IMG/VR virus record: IMGVR_UViG_3300025769_000160
Location: 1-53,189 of that record
Strand: one strand, 5' to 3'
DNA: 53,189 nt
DNA from: a virus
Shown here: positions 40,312 to 49,048 of the stretch, piece after piece
Position numbering within the stretch: position 1 is the stretch's first letter
Layout of the letters: each line of letters starts with the position of its first letter
Translations under genes and position numbers: made by a program
Notes under the pieces: generated by a model
What the model was told of the DNA's origin: nothing
What the model saw: only the letters and a program-made list of their open reading frames with translations
The model's database searches: none

Positions 40312-40892
40312 TTACTACATTAGATATAGAAACTACGATGACGTTTGATTCAGATACAGTCTCTTCACCTTTCTTTGGTAATCAGATAGTATTTGTAGGT
40401 ATAAAACGAGAAGTACCTAACATGTATGCGGAGAATATTGAGGTATGGTTTTATCACGATGTCATACGTGCAACAGAGAATGGTGTGCATAAGGTACAGT
40501 CAGCACTAGACAAGGCTACCTGTCTTGTAGGACACAATCTTAAGTTCGATCTACAATGGCTACGGGCCTGTGGTTTTAAATATGATGGTAAACTATTCGA
40601 TACTATGATTGCTGAGTACTTGCTGGCTAGAGGGAACAAGGTTGGCTTGAGCCTTGCTGCTTGTTGTGAAAGGCGGGGGTTGGGTGAGAAGAGGACCGAC
40701 CTTACAAAAGAATATATTAAAAACAAAGTTTCCTACGAAAGTATGCCCCCTGATATCGTTAATCAGTATTGTATGGCTGATGTTAGTATTACAAAACAAC
40801 TAGCAGATGCACAGATTAAGGAGCTAGGCATGTCTTGGGAAGACTACTCACCGGGTTTATTTTTGAAGGTGCCGCATGAAAAATGTGCTTAA
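40308..40892 (+). CDS. 3'-5' exonuclease subunit of a split DNA polymerase
   Basis: 194 residues from TTG 40308. DnaQ-like exonuclease motifs are all present: Exo I LDIET, Exo II GHNLKFDLQW, Exo III YCMADVSITKQL. In related phages this domain is normally fused to the polymerase. Here the frame ends 17 nt after the next ATG, in a five-A run. It would proofread for the next gene's product. Confidence 0.8.
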   Translation: MITTLDIETTMTFDSDTVSSPFFGNQIVFVGIKREVPNMYAENIEVWFYHDVIRATENGVHKVQSALDKATCLVGHNLKFDLQWLRACGFKYDGKLFDTMIAEYLLARGNKVGLSLAACCERRGLGEKRTDLTKEYIKNKVSYESMPPDIVNQYCMADVSITKQLADAQIKELGMSWEDYSPGLFLKVPHEKCA

Positions 40893-42417
40893 TCTTTCTA
40901 TGGATATGCTGGACGTTCTCATTGACATGGAGAGCGCCGGTATAAAGATATCTAATGATAAACTAGCTAAGATTAAGCTAGAGTATCAAAATGAGTATAA
41001 CGCGCTATACAATGACTTGATGGCTATTGCTGAACGGGCAATGGGAGATACTCCTATCAACCTTGATAGCCCAGATGATCGTAGTATACTGCTATACTCA
41101 AGAAAGGTTTCTGATAAGTCCGCTTGGAAAGAGTCTTTTAACATAGGCACTGAGCTTCGTGGCAACACAAAGAAACAGAAGAATAAAACTAAAATGGATA
41201 GGCAGTCGTTTACCCGATTAGTTAAAGAGCTAGCACCAGTAGTCTACAAGACTATTGGCAGTGCTTGTTCCCACTGTAATGGCAAAGGCTCTTTCTACTA
41301 CACACTAAAGTCGGGTGAGAGAAGTAAGAATAAAAAGAAATGCACAAAATGTAACGGTGTAGGTATAATATACAAGAGGTTAAACGAGGCCGCTGGTCTT
41401 AGGATAATTCCTAGAGGGCCAGAGGACACTGCTTCTGGTGGATTTAAGACAGATAAAGAAACACTTGTTCAGATACGTCTTGATCTAGAAGGAGATGCTA
41501 AAGAGTTTGTTGACAAGTACATGAGGTACTCTATGATTAGAACGTACCTCAACACCTTTGTAGATAGTCTGGAGAAGTATCAAGATGATAACAGCTTTAT
41601 TCATCCTCAGTTTAATCAGTGCGTCACTGCTACTGGAAGACTGTCCTCAAGTAGACCAAACTTTCAAAATATGCCGAGAGGAAACACATTCCCTGCAAGA
41701 GAAGCGATTGTTTCTAGGTATGAAGGTGGCTATATTCTAGAAGGTGACTACTCCCAACTAGAGTTTAGGGTAGCCGGATTTCTATCTAAAGACCCTGTAA
41801 TCTACAAAGAAGTTACAGAGGGATATGATGTGCATTCTTATACAGCTAGCATTATGGGTGTTTCCCGTCAGGATGCTAAAGCGCATACATTTAAACCTTT
41901 GTACGGTGGTATGCTTGGTACTAACAGAGAGATGGCTTACTACTCTGCTTTTAGAGAGAAGTACCAGTCTGTAGCAAGGTGGCATGAAGAGCTTCAAGAA
42001 GAGGCTGTAACTACGAAGAAAGTTGTACTGCCCTCTGGAAGAGAGTATGCATTCCCCTATGCTAAATATACTAGAAGAGGAACTGCAGTAGGGGCTACTT
42101 CAATTAAGAACTATCCGGTACAGGGCTTTGCTACCGCAGACCTCCTACCGCTGGCCTTGATCCATCTACACAAGAGCCTTAAGTCTATGGTTGATCCCAA
42201 GCCAAAGAGTAAGATTATAAATACTGTACACGATTCTATCGTCATGGATGTACACCCAGACGAGAAGAATACTATGATTGAATTACTAAGAAGGAGTATG
42301 TTATGCATATCTAAAGAATGCAAAGAAAAATTTGGTGTTGACTTTGATATGCCTATTGATATAGAATTAAAAATAGGCCACGATTGGCTAAACTCACAGG
42401 AGATTGAATTAGCATGA
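40876..42417 (+). CDS. Family A DNA polymerase with DnaJ-like zinc motif
   Basis: 513 residues. Polymerase motifs A (GDYSQLEFR, Asp291), B (RQDAKAHTFKPLYG; Arg331, Lys335, Phe339 at the position equivalent to Phe762 of E. coli Pol I), C (VHDSIVMDV, His452/Asp453). An inserted zinc motif CSHCNGKG (131-138) and CTKCNGVG (156-163) repeats the DnaJ CxxCxGxG unit. GAAGG lies 6 nt before the ATG, so the split from the exonuclease gene has its own start signal. Confidence 0.9.
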   Translation: MKNVLNLSMDMLDVLIDMESAGIKISNDKLAKIKLEYQNEYNALYNDLMAIAERAMGDTPINLDSPDDRSILLYSRKVSDKSAWKESFNIGTELRGNTKKQKNKTKMDRQSFTRLVKELAPVVYKTIGSACSHCNGKGSFYYTLKSGERSKNKKKCTKCNGVGIIYKRLNEAAGLRIIPRGPEDTASGGFKTDKETLVQIRLDLEGDAKEFVDKYMRYSMIRTYLNTFVDSLEKYQDDNSFIHPQFNQCVTATGRLSSSRPNFQNMPRGNTFPAREAIVSRYEGGYILEGDYSQLEFRVAGFLSKDPVIYKEVTEGYDVHSYTASIMGVSRQDAKAHTFKPLYGGMLGTNREMAYYSAFREKYQSVARWHEELQEEAVTTKKVVLPSGREYAFPYAKYTRRGTAVGATSIKNYPVQGFATADLLPLALIHLHKSLKSMVDPKPKSKIINTVHDSIVMDVHPDEKNTMIELLRRSMLCISKECKEKFGVDFDMPIDIELKIGHDWLNSQEIELA

Positions 42418-43250
42418 GCGCAGTTATGAAGATTGAAGATTTTAATGATGAAAACGTAGCCAAGATTGCGGCTATGATTGGACAGGTAGATGAGAGTGTA
42501 AGTGCTACTGCCGGTCTACCCCGTCTAGCAATTGAACAGCAGAACGAAACCAAGGAAGGCGATACCCTGCCAAAGGGTTCTTTCCGTTTGCGTATTGGTG
42601 ATAAGTCTGTATACAGTAAAGAACTGGAAGTGCGTCTATTTGTTCGCTATTACTCCTACAATCTTTGGAACAATGAACAGCCAGAACTTTCCGTTCGCAC
42701 AGTGCTTGCGCCCTCACTCAGTGATAACTTTCCTGATACAAGTGGTGGCAACAAGTGTGGTAAGCTATCTAAGGATGAGGTATCTGCACTTCCCGCTAAC
42801 TCCATTGAACATGCAAAGCAGGATAGCATTAAATGTACACAGCTTGTATATGGTATGATTACCTCTGCACAAGATGCTAAGACTACTGATGGAGAAGAAG
42901 TAGAACTAAAGGGTACTCCGTTTATCTGGGCAGCAAGGGGATCAGCCTTTATGCCTGTCGCTAACTATATCCGCGAAGTCCCATCCAACAAGATCATGTT
43001 TGGGCAGAAAGCGAAAGTATCTACTAAGCGTAATGTAAATGGTAGTGTTATTTATTATACTCCAGTATTTGATAAACCAAAACCTGCTAAGGTACAAGAG
43101 AGTGATATTGAACTTCTCAATACCTTTATGGAAGATATCGACAAATGGAATACTAGAGTTATTAAAGAGTTCAAGGATCGTAAAGATTCTGTAATAGCTA
43201 GAGATGATCTAGATGTTGCTAATTCTTTAGAGGTGGCGGATAGCATCTGA
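42414..43250 (+). CDS. Conserved replication-operon protein, possible ssDNA-binding
   Basis: 278 residues, acidic N-terminus, beta-rich middle (FRLRIGDKSVYSKELEVRLF) and a helical C-terminus. It lies between polymerase and Cas4-like nuclease with tight overlaps. Position in the operon and the acidic C-terminal tail (LDVANSLEVADSI) suggest an SSB-like role, but no OB-fold signature can be shown by eye. Confidence 0.45.
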   Translation: MSAVMKIEDFNDENVAKIAAMIGQVDESVSATAGLPRLAIEQQNETKEGDTLPKGSFRLRIGDKSVYSKELEVRLFVRYYSYNLWNNEQPELSVRTVLAPSLSDNFPDTSGGNKCGKLSKDEVSALPANSIEHAKQDSIKCTQLVYGMITSAQDAKTTDGEEVELKGTPFIWAARGSAFMPVANYIREVPSNKIMFGQKAKVSTKRNVNGSVIYYTPVFDKPKPAKVQESDIELLNTFMEDIDKWNTRVIKEFKDRKDSVIARDDLDVANSLEVADSI

Positions 43251-44140
43251 TGTCATCAATGCTGTTACATAAAGTACAGCATTTCCTTGAGAAAGCGTCG
43301 AGGGGTGAAGGCGAAGGTCTTCCCCCTCACCTTATCGAAGAGTTTAAGGAGATGTGTGGCTCCGCTATCGAAAGGCAGTTTGCTAGGAAACCTGAGTATC
43401 GGGTACGTATGTCCGGTGTAGGTAAGCCCCTCTGCCAACAAAAGATGTCTATCAGAGAGGACAGAGAAGAAGAGGTAGACTACACTCTCGTAATGAAGTT
43501 CTTGTTTGGTGATTTGATAGAGGCTGTTGCTGTTACAGTATTGAAAGCCTCTGGCGTAGAAATACAAGGAGAACAGGAAGCTGTTAGTCTTGACATTGGT
43601 GGTACAACCTTAAGAGGAACCTACGATGTAAAGATAGATAACAAAATATATGATATTAAGAGTGCTGCTCCCGGTTCCTTCTCTATGAAGTTTGCAGCTA
43701 ATCGTGGCTACAACAACATCAAGAAGGATGATGTTTTTGGTTACGTGCCACAGGGCTACTTATACTCTGAAGCTGCAGGTACTTCCTTCGGTGGTTGGAT
43801 AGCAATCAATAAGGCTACTGGAGAGTGGGCTGTATGTGAAGCACCGCTGGTGCAGGATGAGGATAGAGAAGAGGCTCTAACCTTAGCCGATAATAATATA
43901 AAAGAAGTGCTTAACAATCCTACTATTGATAAGTGTTTTACAGACTCTATAGAAACTTACAAAGATAAAGCAACGGGTACTGTTAAGAAGACAGGCAATC
44001 GTCTTATGGATAGAACCTGTGGTTACTGCGGCTTCAAAAAGTATTGCTGGCCTGATGCTGCTTATAAGATGTCTGCTACTTCAGCAGCTAAGACTAAGCC
44101 TAGAGTATGGTATACAAAGCACGTAAAGGATGAAGTGTAA
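43250..44140 (+). CDS. Cas4-like PD-(D/E)XK exonuclease with Fe-S cysteines
   Basis: 296 residues. Catalytic core GTYDVKIDNKIYDIKSAAP (Asp126, Asp135-x-Lys137). Cys62 plus Cys257, Cys260 and Cys266 (CGYCGFKKYC) reproduce the one-plus-three Cys pattern of Cas4/AddB-type iron-sulfur nucleases. It likely trims DNA ends in replication or recombination with the T7-endonuclease-I-like gene. Confidence 0.8.
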   Translation: MSSMLLHKVQHFLEKASRGEGEGLPPHLIEEFKEMCGSAIERQFARKPEYRVRMSGVGKPLCQQKMSIREDREEEVDYTLVMKFLFGDLIEAVAVTVLKASGVEIQGEQEAVSLDIGGTTLRGTYDVKIDNKIYDIKSAAPGSFSMKFAANRGYNNIKKDDVFGYVPQGYLYSEAAGTSFGGWIAINKATGEWAVCEAPLVQDEDREEALTLADNNIKEVLNNPTIDKCFTDSIETYKDKATGTVKKTGNRLMDRTCGYCGFKKYCWPDAAYKMSATSAAKTKPRVWYTKHVKDEV

Positions 44141-44538
44141 TGCCCTTATATATGCCAGAAAGAATTAGCGACTTAGAAATACAACAAAACCCCTATGCAA
44201 CCTTTGTTTACTTTGATACAGTAAAGGGCGATTGCTTTGTTCAAGACAACCTGCATGTTAAGTCAGCCGCCACTAATTCTAATCTCATATGCATAGTTTT
44301 TGCAAAAGATATGTCACCGGATGGGTTTTGGTCGAAAGAAGAGTTTAATAGCACTGGAAAGTCTGCAATATCTGAGGGCTTTGTTGAAATACGTAAGCAA
44401 AGACAGGTCAACAAACTTGTAGTCTTTCCTATGGTGCCTTTTTCACTTGCTAAATCAACCGCCCCTGAATGGGTTCAAGACTATATGGATAAAAAGTATA
44501 TAGATATGGTAAATTTAGGGTTTACACATGCGATTTAG
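44140..44538 (+). CDS. Unknown protein
   Basis: 132 residues, mixed alpha/beta, starting MPLYMPERISDLEIQQNPYA. No motif recognised. It overlaps the resolvase gene by 11 nt, so it is in the recombination sub-block. Confidence 0.5.
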   Translation: MPLYMPERISDLEIQQNPYATFVYFDTVKGDCFVQDNLHVKSAATNSNLICIVFAKDMSPDGFWSKEEFNSTGKSAISEGFVEIRKQRQVNKLVVFPMVPFSLAKSTAPEWVQDYMDKKYIDMVNLGFTHAI

Positions 44539-44887
44539 ATCAAAATTTGAAGCTGAAGTTGCAATGTCCTTAGACAGGCTTGGTGTATCCTTTGAGTTTG
44601 AGCCTGATAAGATACCCTTTCAACCGCCGCCAAGGGTCTACATACCTGACTTTTATATACCTAGAAATGATATGTATATTGAGGTTAAGGGCAGGTTAAC
44701 ACAAGGCGATAGAGTTAAACATCTGCTAGTACAAAAACAAAATCCTGACTTTAACGTTAAGTTCTTCTTTGCAAACGCTAACAAGAAGATATACAAGGGG
44801 TCCAAGACTACCCATGCAGATTGGGCAGAGCGCCACGGCTTTGATTGGGCGCATAAAAGATTGCCTGTGGAGTGGTTTGATGAGTGA
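44528..44887 (+). CDS. T7 endonuclease I-like Holliday junction resolvase
   Basis: 119 residues. FRSKFEAEVAMSLDRLGVSF carries the first Glu (Glu8), VYIPDFYIP gives Asp41 and YIEVKGR gives Glu52/Lys54, the ordered catalytic set of T7 gp3. Length slightly under the T7 enzyme. Cuts branched DNA to resolve recombination and, in T7, degrade host DNA. Confidence 0.85.
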   Translation: MRFRSKFEAEVAMSLDRLGVSFEFEPDKIPFQPPPRVYIPDFYIPRNDMYIEVKGRLTQGDRVKHLLVQKQNPDFNVKFFFANANKKIYKGSKTTHADWAERHGFDWAHKRLPVEWFDE

Positions 44888-45254
44888 TGATGGGTTCACG
44901 TTCAATCCTGACGAAGATAGTGTCATGGATGAGGAGATGAAAAAGAAGATTTCAGAAGAGACTTTTTTTCTCTCTCCTGACAGGCTATACATAGTCTTAG
45001 ACCCCATATCTATTGACAAGGTTACTGTCCGCGCATATGATACATCAGACTCAGAAGAACTTAGCGCGGCCCATATTCTACAGCAGGGTATGCTTAGTCT
45101 TCTGGAAACGGATTATGATTACTTAATGCAGATAGGACATGAAGCTACATTAGAAAGTATATCAGAGCATCGTAGTAAAGAAGGTAGTACAAAGATTACT
45201 GTCGATGAAGTTTATGACAATGTGATACGGGTTGAATTTAGCAAGGACAACTAA
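44880..45254 (+). CDS. Unknown small acidic protein
   Basis: 124 residues from ATG 44880, overlapping the preceding stop; a longer frame upstream lies within the resolvase gene. MSDDGFTFNPDEDSVMDEEM shows the acidic start. Predicted alpha/beta. Function unknown. Confidence 0.55.
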   Translation: MSDDGFTFNPDEDSVMDEEMKKKISEETFFLSPDRLYIVLDPISIDKVTVRAYDTSDSEELSAAHILQQGMLSLLETDYDYLMQIGHEATLESISEHRSKEGSTKITVDEVYDNVIRVEFSKDN

Positions 45255-45529
45255 TGCCGGATGAGAAAAAATACTTAAGCTCTATACAAGCTATAGATAA
45301 TGACAAAGAATTATCTTACTCAGTAAATAATCCTGATCATTATAATCAAGGAAAAATAGAGACTATAAATATTATACAAGACTCACTTTCTCCAGAAGCT
45401 TTTCGAGGTTATCTTAAAGGTAATATATTAAAGTATATGTGTAGATATGAGTACAAGGGTATGCCTAAGAAAGACCTTCTTAAGGCCGAGTGGTATCTAA
45501 AAAAACTTATTAAAGAGGTAAAGAATTAA
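45254..45529 (+). CDS. DUF3310 protein
   Basis: 91 residues. NNPDHYNQGKIETINIIQDS and GNILKYMCRYEYKGMPKKDL is the DUF3310 pattern, often placed beside nucleotide-metabolism genes in phages. Probably nucleotide-related; biochemical role unproved. Starts one base into the preceding stop (TAATG). Confidence 0.85.
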   Translation: MPDEKKYLSSIQAIDNDKELSYSVNNPDHYNQGKIETINIIQDSLSPEAFRGYLKGNILKYMCRYEYKGMPKKDLLKAEWYLKKLIKEVKN

Positions 45530-45531
45530 AA

Positions 45532-47448
45532 ATGAGCAACAACTACTTCCCTACAGACTATCAAGAGTTTATCCACTTGTCTAGGTATGCCCGTTGGTTG
45601 GGGGACAGGCGCGAGTCTTGGCCTGAGACAGTCTCAAGATACTTTGATTTTATGCAGGAACATCTAAAAAAAGACCACAACCATACCATTCCTAATAGAG
45701 AGGAACTTGAAGAGGCTGTACTTAGTCTTCAGGTAATGCCCTCTATGAGAGCTTTGATGACTTCCGGTCTTGCTCTTTCTAGAGATAATACCGCAGGATA
45801 TAACTGTTCATACATTCCTGTAGACTCTCCGCGATCTTTTGATGAGATACTGTACGTTCTTATGTGTGGTACAGGAGTAGGCTTTTCATCTGAAAGAAAG
45901 TATACAGATAATCTACCTGTTGTTAACGAGCATTTTGAACCTACGGAAACGACTGTTGTTGTGCAGGATAGTAAGGCAGGGTGGGCTAGGGGCTTGCGTG
46001 AGCTAATTGCCTGTCTCTACGCAGGTCAGGTGCCAAAGTGGGATTTGTCCCGTCTACGCCCTGCGGGAGCGCGTTTAAAGACCTTTGGTGGCAGGTCGTC
46101 CGGCCCTGCCCCTCTGGATGATCTTATGAACTTTACCGTAGTTCTGTTTAAATCTGCTGCGGGTAGGAAACTATCTCCGCTGGAATGCCATGATCTTGTA
46201 TGTAAGATTGCAAGTGTTATTGTTGTTGGTGGTGTGCGCCGCTCTGCACTAATCTCTCTATCTGATTTAAACTCTAACAGAATGCGTGTTGCTAAGTCTG
46301 GTGATTGGTTTAGGGAGTATCCCTACCGAGGGCTTGCCAATAATTCTGCAGTTTACGACGAGCGCCCAGACATGAACACGTTTCTAAAAGAATGGTATTC
46401 TTTGTATGAATCAAAGTCTGGTGAAAGAGGTATCTTTAATCGTGGCTCCGCTAAAAATAAAGTTAATAGTATTGGTCGTCGTGATCCTGATCATGTATTT
46501 GGAACTAACCCTTGCTCTGAGATCATTCTAAGGCCTTATCAGTTCTGTAACCTCACAGAGGTAGTTGTTCGTGCGGAAGATACTGTTGGCTCTCTTACAA
46601 AGAAGGTAGAGCTAGCAACTCAGCTAGGAACTTATCAGTCGTCACTTACTGACTTTAAATATCTAAGAAAGATATGGAAGCAGAACACGGAAGAGGAAAG
46701 GCTGTTGGGGGTTAGCCTTACTGGTATTCTAGACAATGTGCATCTGTCCAAGGTGGACTCTAATCTTCCTAAAGTCCTTGAGGGGCTAAAAGAAGTGTCC
46801 ATTAAGAGTAATACTAAGTTTGCTGCTAGCTTGGGAATAAACGCATCCACAGCTATTACCTGCGTAAAACCTTCAGGAACTGTATCTCAGTTAGTAGATA
46901 GTGCTTCCGGTATTCATCCTAGACACAGTGAGTACTACATCAGAACTGTGCGAGGAGATAACAAAGACCCTCTTACTCAGTTTATGATACAGAAGGGCAT
47001 ACCTGCAGAGCCAGCTATAGGCAATGAAGACAACATGACAGTCTTCTCCTTTCCTGTTAAGTCGCCAGAAGGTGCTTTAACTAGGGAGAGTATGACTGCT
47101 ATTGAGCATCTTGAGCTTTGGAAAGTATATGCAGAGTACTGGTGTGAACATAAGCCCTCCATAACTATCTCTGTAAAAGAGGATGAATGGCTCAAGGTAG
47201 GTTCATGGGTATACGAGAACTTCGATTATATCTCAGGAGTATCCTTCCTGCCTTACTCAGATCACACCTATCAACAAGCCCCATACACTGAATGCACTGA
47301 AGATGAGTATAAAGAGTTGTTGACAAACATGCCTAAATCTATAGTATGGGAAGAGCTAAAGAAGCTTGAAGTAGAAGACACTACCACAGGCTCTCAAGAA
47401 TTAAGCTGCACAGGAGATGTCTGTGAAGTTGTTGATATTGGTTTGTAG
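45532..47448 (+). CDS. Class II (B12-dependent) ribonucleotide reductase
   Basis: 638 residues. Active-site triad in FGTNPCSEI (Asn326, Cys328, Glu330), redox pair Cys92 (GYNCSYIP) and Cys339 (YQFCNL), GVRRSALISLSDL, and a C-terminal CTGDVC (626-631) for reduction. Compared with RTPR of Lactobacillus (739) it is compact. It converts ribonucleotides to deoxyribonucleotides using adenosylcobalamin, so host B12 is needed; it supplies phage DNA synthesis. Confidence 0.9.
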   Translation: MSNNYFPTDYQEFIHLSRYARWLGDRRESWPETVSRYFDFMQEHLKKDHNHTIPNREELEEAVLSLQVMPSMRALMTSGLALSRDNTAGYNCSYIPVDSPRSFDEILYVLMCGTGVGFSSERKYTDNLPVVNEHFEPTETTVVVQDSKAGWARGLRELIACLYAGQVPKWDLSRLRPAGARLKTFGGRSSGPAPLDDLMNFTVVLFKSAAGRKLSPLECHDLVCKIASVIVVGGVRRSALISLSDLNSNRMRVAKSGDWFREYPYRGLANNSAVYDERPDMNTFLKEWYSLYESKSGERGIFNRGSAKNKVNSIGRRDPDHVFGTNPCSEIILRPYQFCNLTEVVVRAEDTVGSLTKKVELATQLGTYQSSLTDFKYLRKIWKQNTEEERLLGVSLTGILDNVHLSKVDSNLPKVLEGLKEVSIKSNTKFAASLGINASTAITCVKPSGTVSQLVDSASGIHPRHSEYYIRTVRGDNKDPLTQFMIQKGIPAEPAIGNEDNMTVFSFPVKSPEGALTRESMTAIEHLELWKVYAEYWCEHKPSITISVKEDEWLKVGSWVYENFDYISGVSFLPYSDHTYQQAPYTECTEDEYKELLTNMPKSIVWEELKKLEVEDTTTGSQELSCTGDVCEVVDIGL

Positions 47449-47454
47449 GTTACA

Positions 47455-47937
47455 ATGATAAAAGAAATCCAGATAACTGATGACATGCGGCAGTGGGCCG
47501 ATAGGAAAGCTTTCCTGCTTGGTGAGTTAAACAACTCTATAATCAGGGGTGCAGGGTCATTAGCTGGATACTTGGGGGAGAAGATAGTCGTAGACGTTCT
47601 GGGTGGTTCTCATCAAAACACCTTTGATTACGACCTTACCCTTGGGGATGGCACAACAGTAGATGTCAAAACCAAGCAGGTATCTTCTCCTCCAAGAGAC
47701 TACTACTCATGTTCAGTTGCTAAGTTCAATGCTAAACAGAACTGTGATTCTTATGCTTTTGTTAGGATTAAGAATGACTTTACTATGGGATGGTACTTAG
47801 GTAAAATAACTAAAGATGAGTTTTTTAAAGTAGCTACTGAACACAAGAAGGGAGAGGTAGACCCAGATAACGGCTTTGTATTTAGAGCAGACTGTTACAA
47901 TCTACCAATATCTATGTTAGAGGCTAGTAATGAGTAA
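47455..47937 (+). CDS. PD-(D/E)XK-type nuclease
   Basis: 160 residues. GSLAGYLGEKIVVDVLGG supplies the first acidic residue, FDYDLTLGDGTTVDVKTKQV supplies D-x-K. Fold resembles restriction-type endonucleases. Own ribosome site (GTAGG). May degrade host DNA or process phage DNA. Confidence 0.6.
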   Translation: MIKEIQITDDMRQWADRKAFLLGELNNSIIRGAGSLAGYLGEKIVVDVLGGSHQNTFDYDLTLGDGTTVDVKTKQVSSPPRDYYSCSVAKFNAKQNCDSYAFVRIKNDFTMGWYLGKITKDEFFKVATEHKKGEVDPDNGFVFRADCYNLPISMLEASNE

Positions 47938-48157
47938 GAAGGCTGATGCGCTCCTTTACAGGATGTCCGTATCAATTACTTCAAGTGGAGATATAGCTTT
48001 GGATTTTGAGGGTCCCCCCTCTGCCAAAGATATAGAAAACATTTTTGATAAGTGGAATCCTGAGTTTGAACACACAAAAAAAATAGTCTCGCTGGTAAAT
48101 TACCTACGAGACTATAGTGATCAGCAGTACAGGGATTTTAAAGGTATTATTTATTAG
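47930..48157 (+). CDS. Small protein at the end of the rightward operon
   Basis: 75 residues, starting MSKKADALLYRMSVSITSSG. Its 3' end overlaps the outer spanin 3' end by 11 nt and contains the lysis terminator on the other strand. Function unknown. Confidence 0.5.
   Translation: MSKKADALLYRMSVSITSSGDIALDFEGPPSAKDIENIFDKWNPEFEHTKKIVSLVNYLRDYSDQQYRDFKGIIY
48076..48115 (-). terminator. Terminator of the lysis operon, inside the opposing gene
   Basis: Minus strand ATAGTCTCG-N15-CGAGACTAT followed by TTTTTTTT, with a nested GGTAA/TTACC in the loop. It is a full intrinsic terminator lying within codons of the plus-strand 75-residue gene. Confidence 0.8.
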
Positions 48158-48548
48158 GTATCTTTTTATCCTCTTTTGGTTTCACTGCTTCTTCATAGTA
48201 TACTATCAGTTCTTTCTGCTGCTTAATAAACCTTTTTAGCTCAGACATATTCAGTGCAAGGGTTTCGTAGTCTCTTACGCTTATAGCGTAGAATAGGAAG
48301 TCACCCTTCTCTTGGGTAAACCTTGCCTTGAACTCTTCAAAGTTACTTTCATTAACTACATAAAAGTATATACCGTTCATGTCCACAGGTCTGGGACGAT
48401 TTTGAATAGGTACGTTTCTACTAGCCTCTACAGTCTTAATCTGTAGGGGCATTATTTTTCTAAAGGTGTCGCAACCACTACTTAGCAGGAGAAGCGGGAG
48501 CAGCACCAGAGATAATTTCCAGTGATTTAAGAAGTTTCTTAGTTCCAT
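48147..48548 (-). CDS. Outer-membrane spanin lipoprotein (Rz1-like)
   Basis: 133 residues. A signal peptide with lipobox LLLSSGC (Cys26 lipid-modified) and then a mostly helical periplasmic part. It starts inside the last 71 nt of the inner spanin gene in another frame, the classical Rz/Rz1 nesting. Pairs with the inner spanin to fuse membranes in lysis. Longer than typical Rz1. Confidence 0.7.
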   Translation of the reverse strand: MELRNFLNHWKLSLVLLPLLLLSSGCDTFRKIMPLQIKTVEASRNVPIQNRPRPVDMNGIYFYVVNESNFEEFKARFTQEKGDFLFYAISVRDYETLALNMSELKRFIKQQKELIVYYEEAVKPKEDKKIPNK

Positions 48549-48876
48549 TATTTATTTTCTCTTCTGCTAACTTAGGGTCTTTAATACTAAGAGCTACTAA
48601 ATTACTTTTTCTTAGCCTGTTTATTAAAGTGTCTCTGTACGTATTGGCTATATCAAGTCTGGTTTGAAGTTCAGTGTTTAACTTCTGAAACTTGTTTCTG
48701 TCTTCTTCCATAGTTTTTATAGTGTTATCTTGGATTGCTTTAGCAGTGGCTAGCTTCACATTATTCTCAGTCAAAGTCTGTATGCGCTCTTGCGTATCCT
48801 TGTAATAATAATACGCACCATAGCCAGCACCGCCAAGCAATCCAAGCACTATCAATAGAAGATAGAGTTTAATCAT
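48478..48876 (-). CDS. Inner-membrane spanin (Rz-like)
   Basis: 132 residues. N-terminal signal anchor (YLLLIVLGLLGGAGYGAYYY) and a long periplasmic coiled coil (about 28-100). With the nested lipoprotein frame it forms a spanin pair. Starts at ATG 48876, overlapping the upstream stop (ATGA). Confidence 0.75.
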   Translation of the reverse strand: MIKLYLLLIVLGLLGGAGYGAYYYYKDTQERIQTLTENNVKLATAKAIQDNTIKTMEEDRNKFQKLNTELQTRLDIANTYRDTLINRLRKSNLVALSIKDPKLAEEKINNGTKKLLKSLEIISGAAPASPAK

Positions 48877-49046
48877 TTAACAAGTTTATTCTTAGCCTTG
48901 AGAACGTTCATTCCCAGTGTGTTGATAGCTGTTAGAATGCCCTGAAGTTTTTTATTGTCAGCTTCGTTGGGCGTAACAGCAGCCACTACTGAGAAGCCAC
49001 CTAACACGGCAAGGGCTACAACGATTACGGTAATAATTAGTGTCAT
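48873..49046 (-). CDS. 57-residue putative holin
   Basis: GGAGAT lies 4 nt before ATG 49046. An N-terminal hydrophobic helix (LIITVIVVALAVLGGFSVVA) is followed by a charged C-terminal helix (KKLQGILTAINTLG and KAKNKLVK). Gene order with the spanins supports a holin or pinholin. Single-span, so pinholin-like or accessory also possible. Confidence 0.6.
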   Translation of the reverse strand: MTLIITVIVVALAVLGGFSVVAAVTPNEADNKKLQGILTAINTLGMNVLKAKNKLVK

Positions 49047-49048
49047 TT

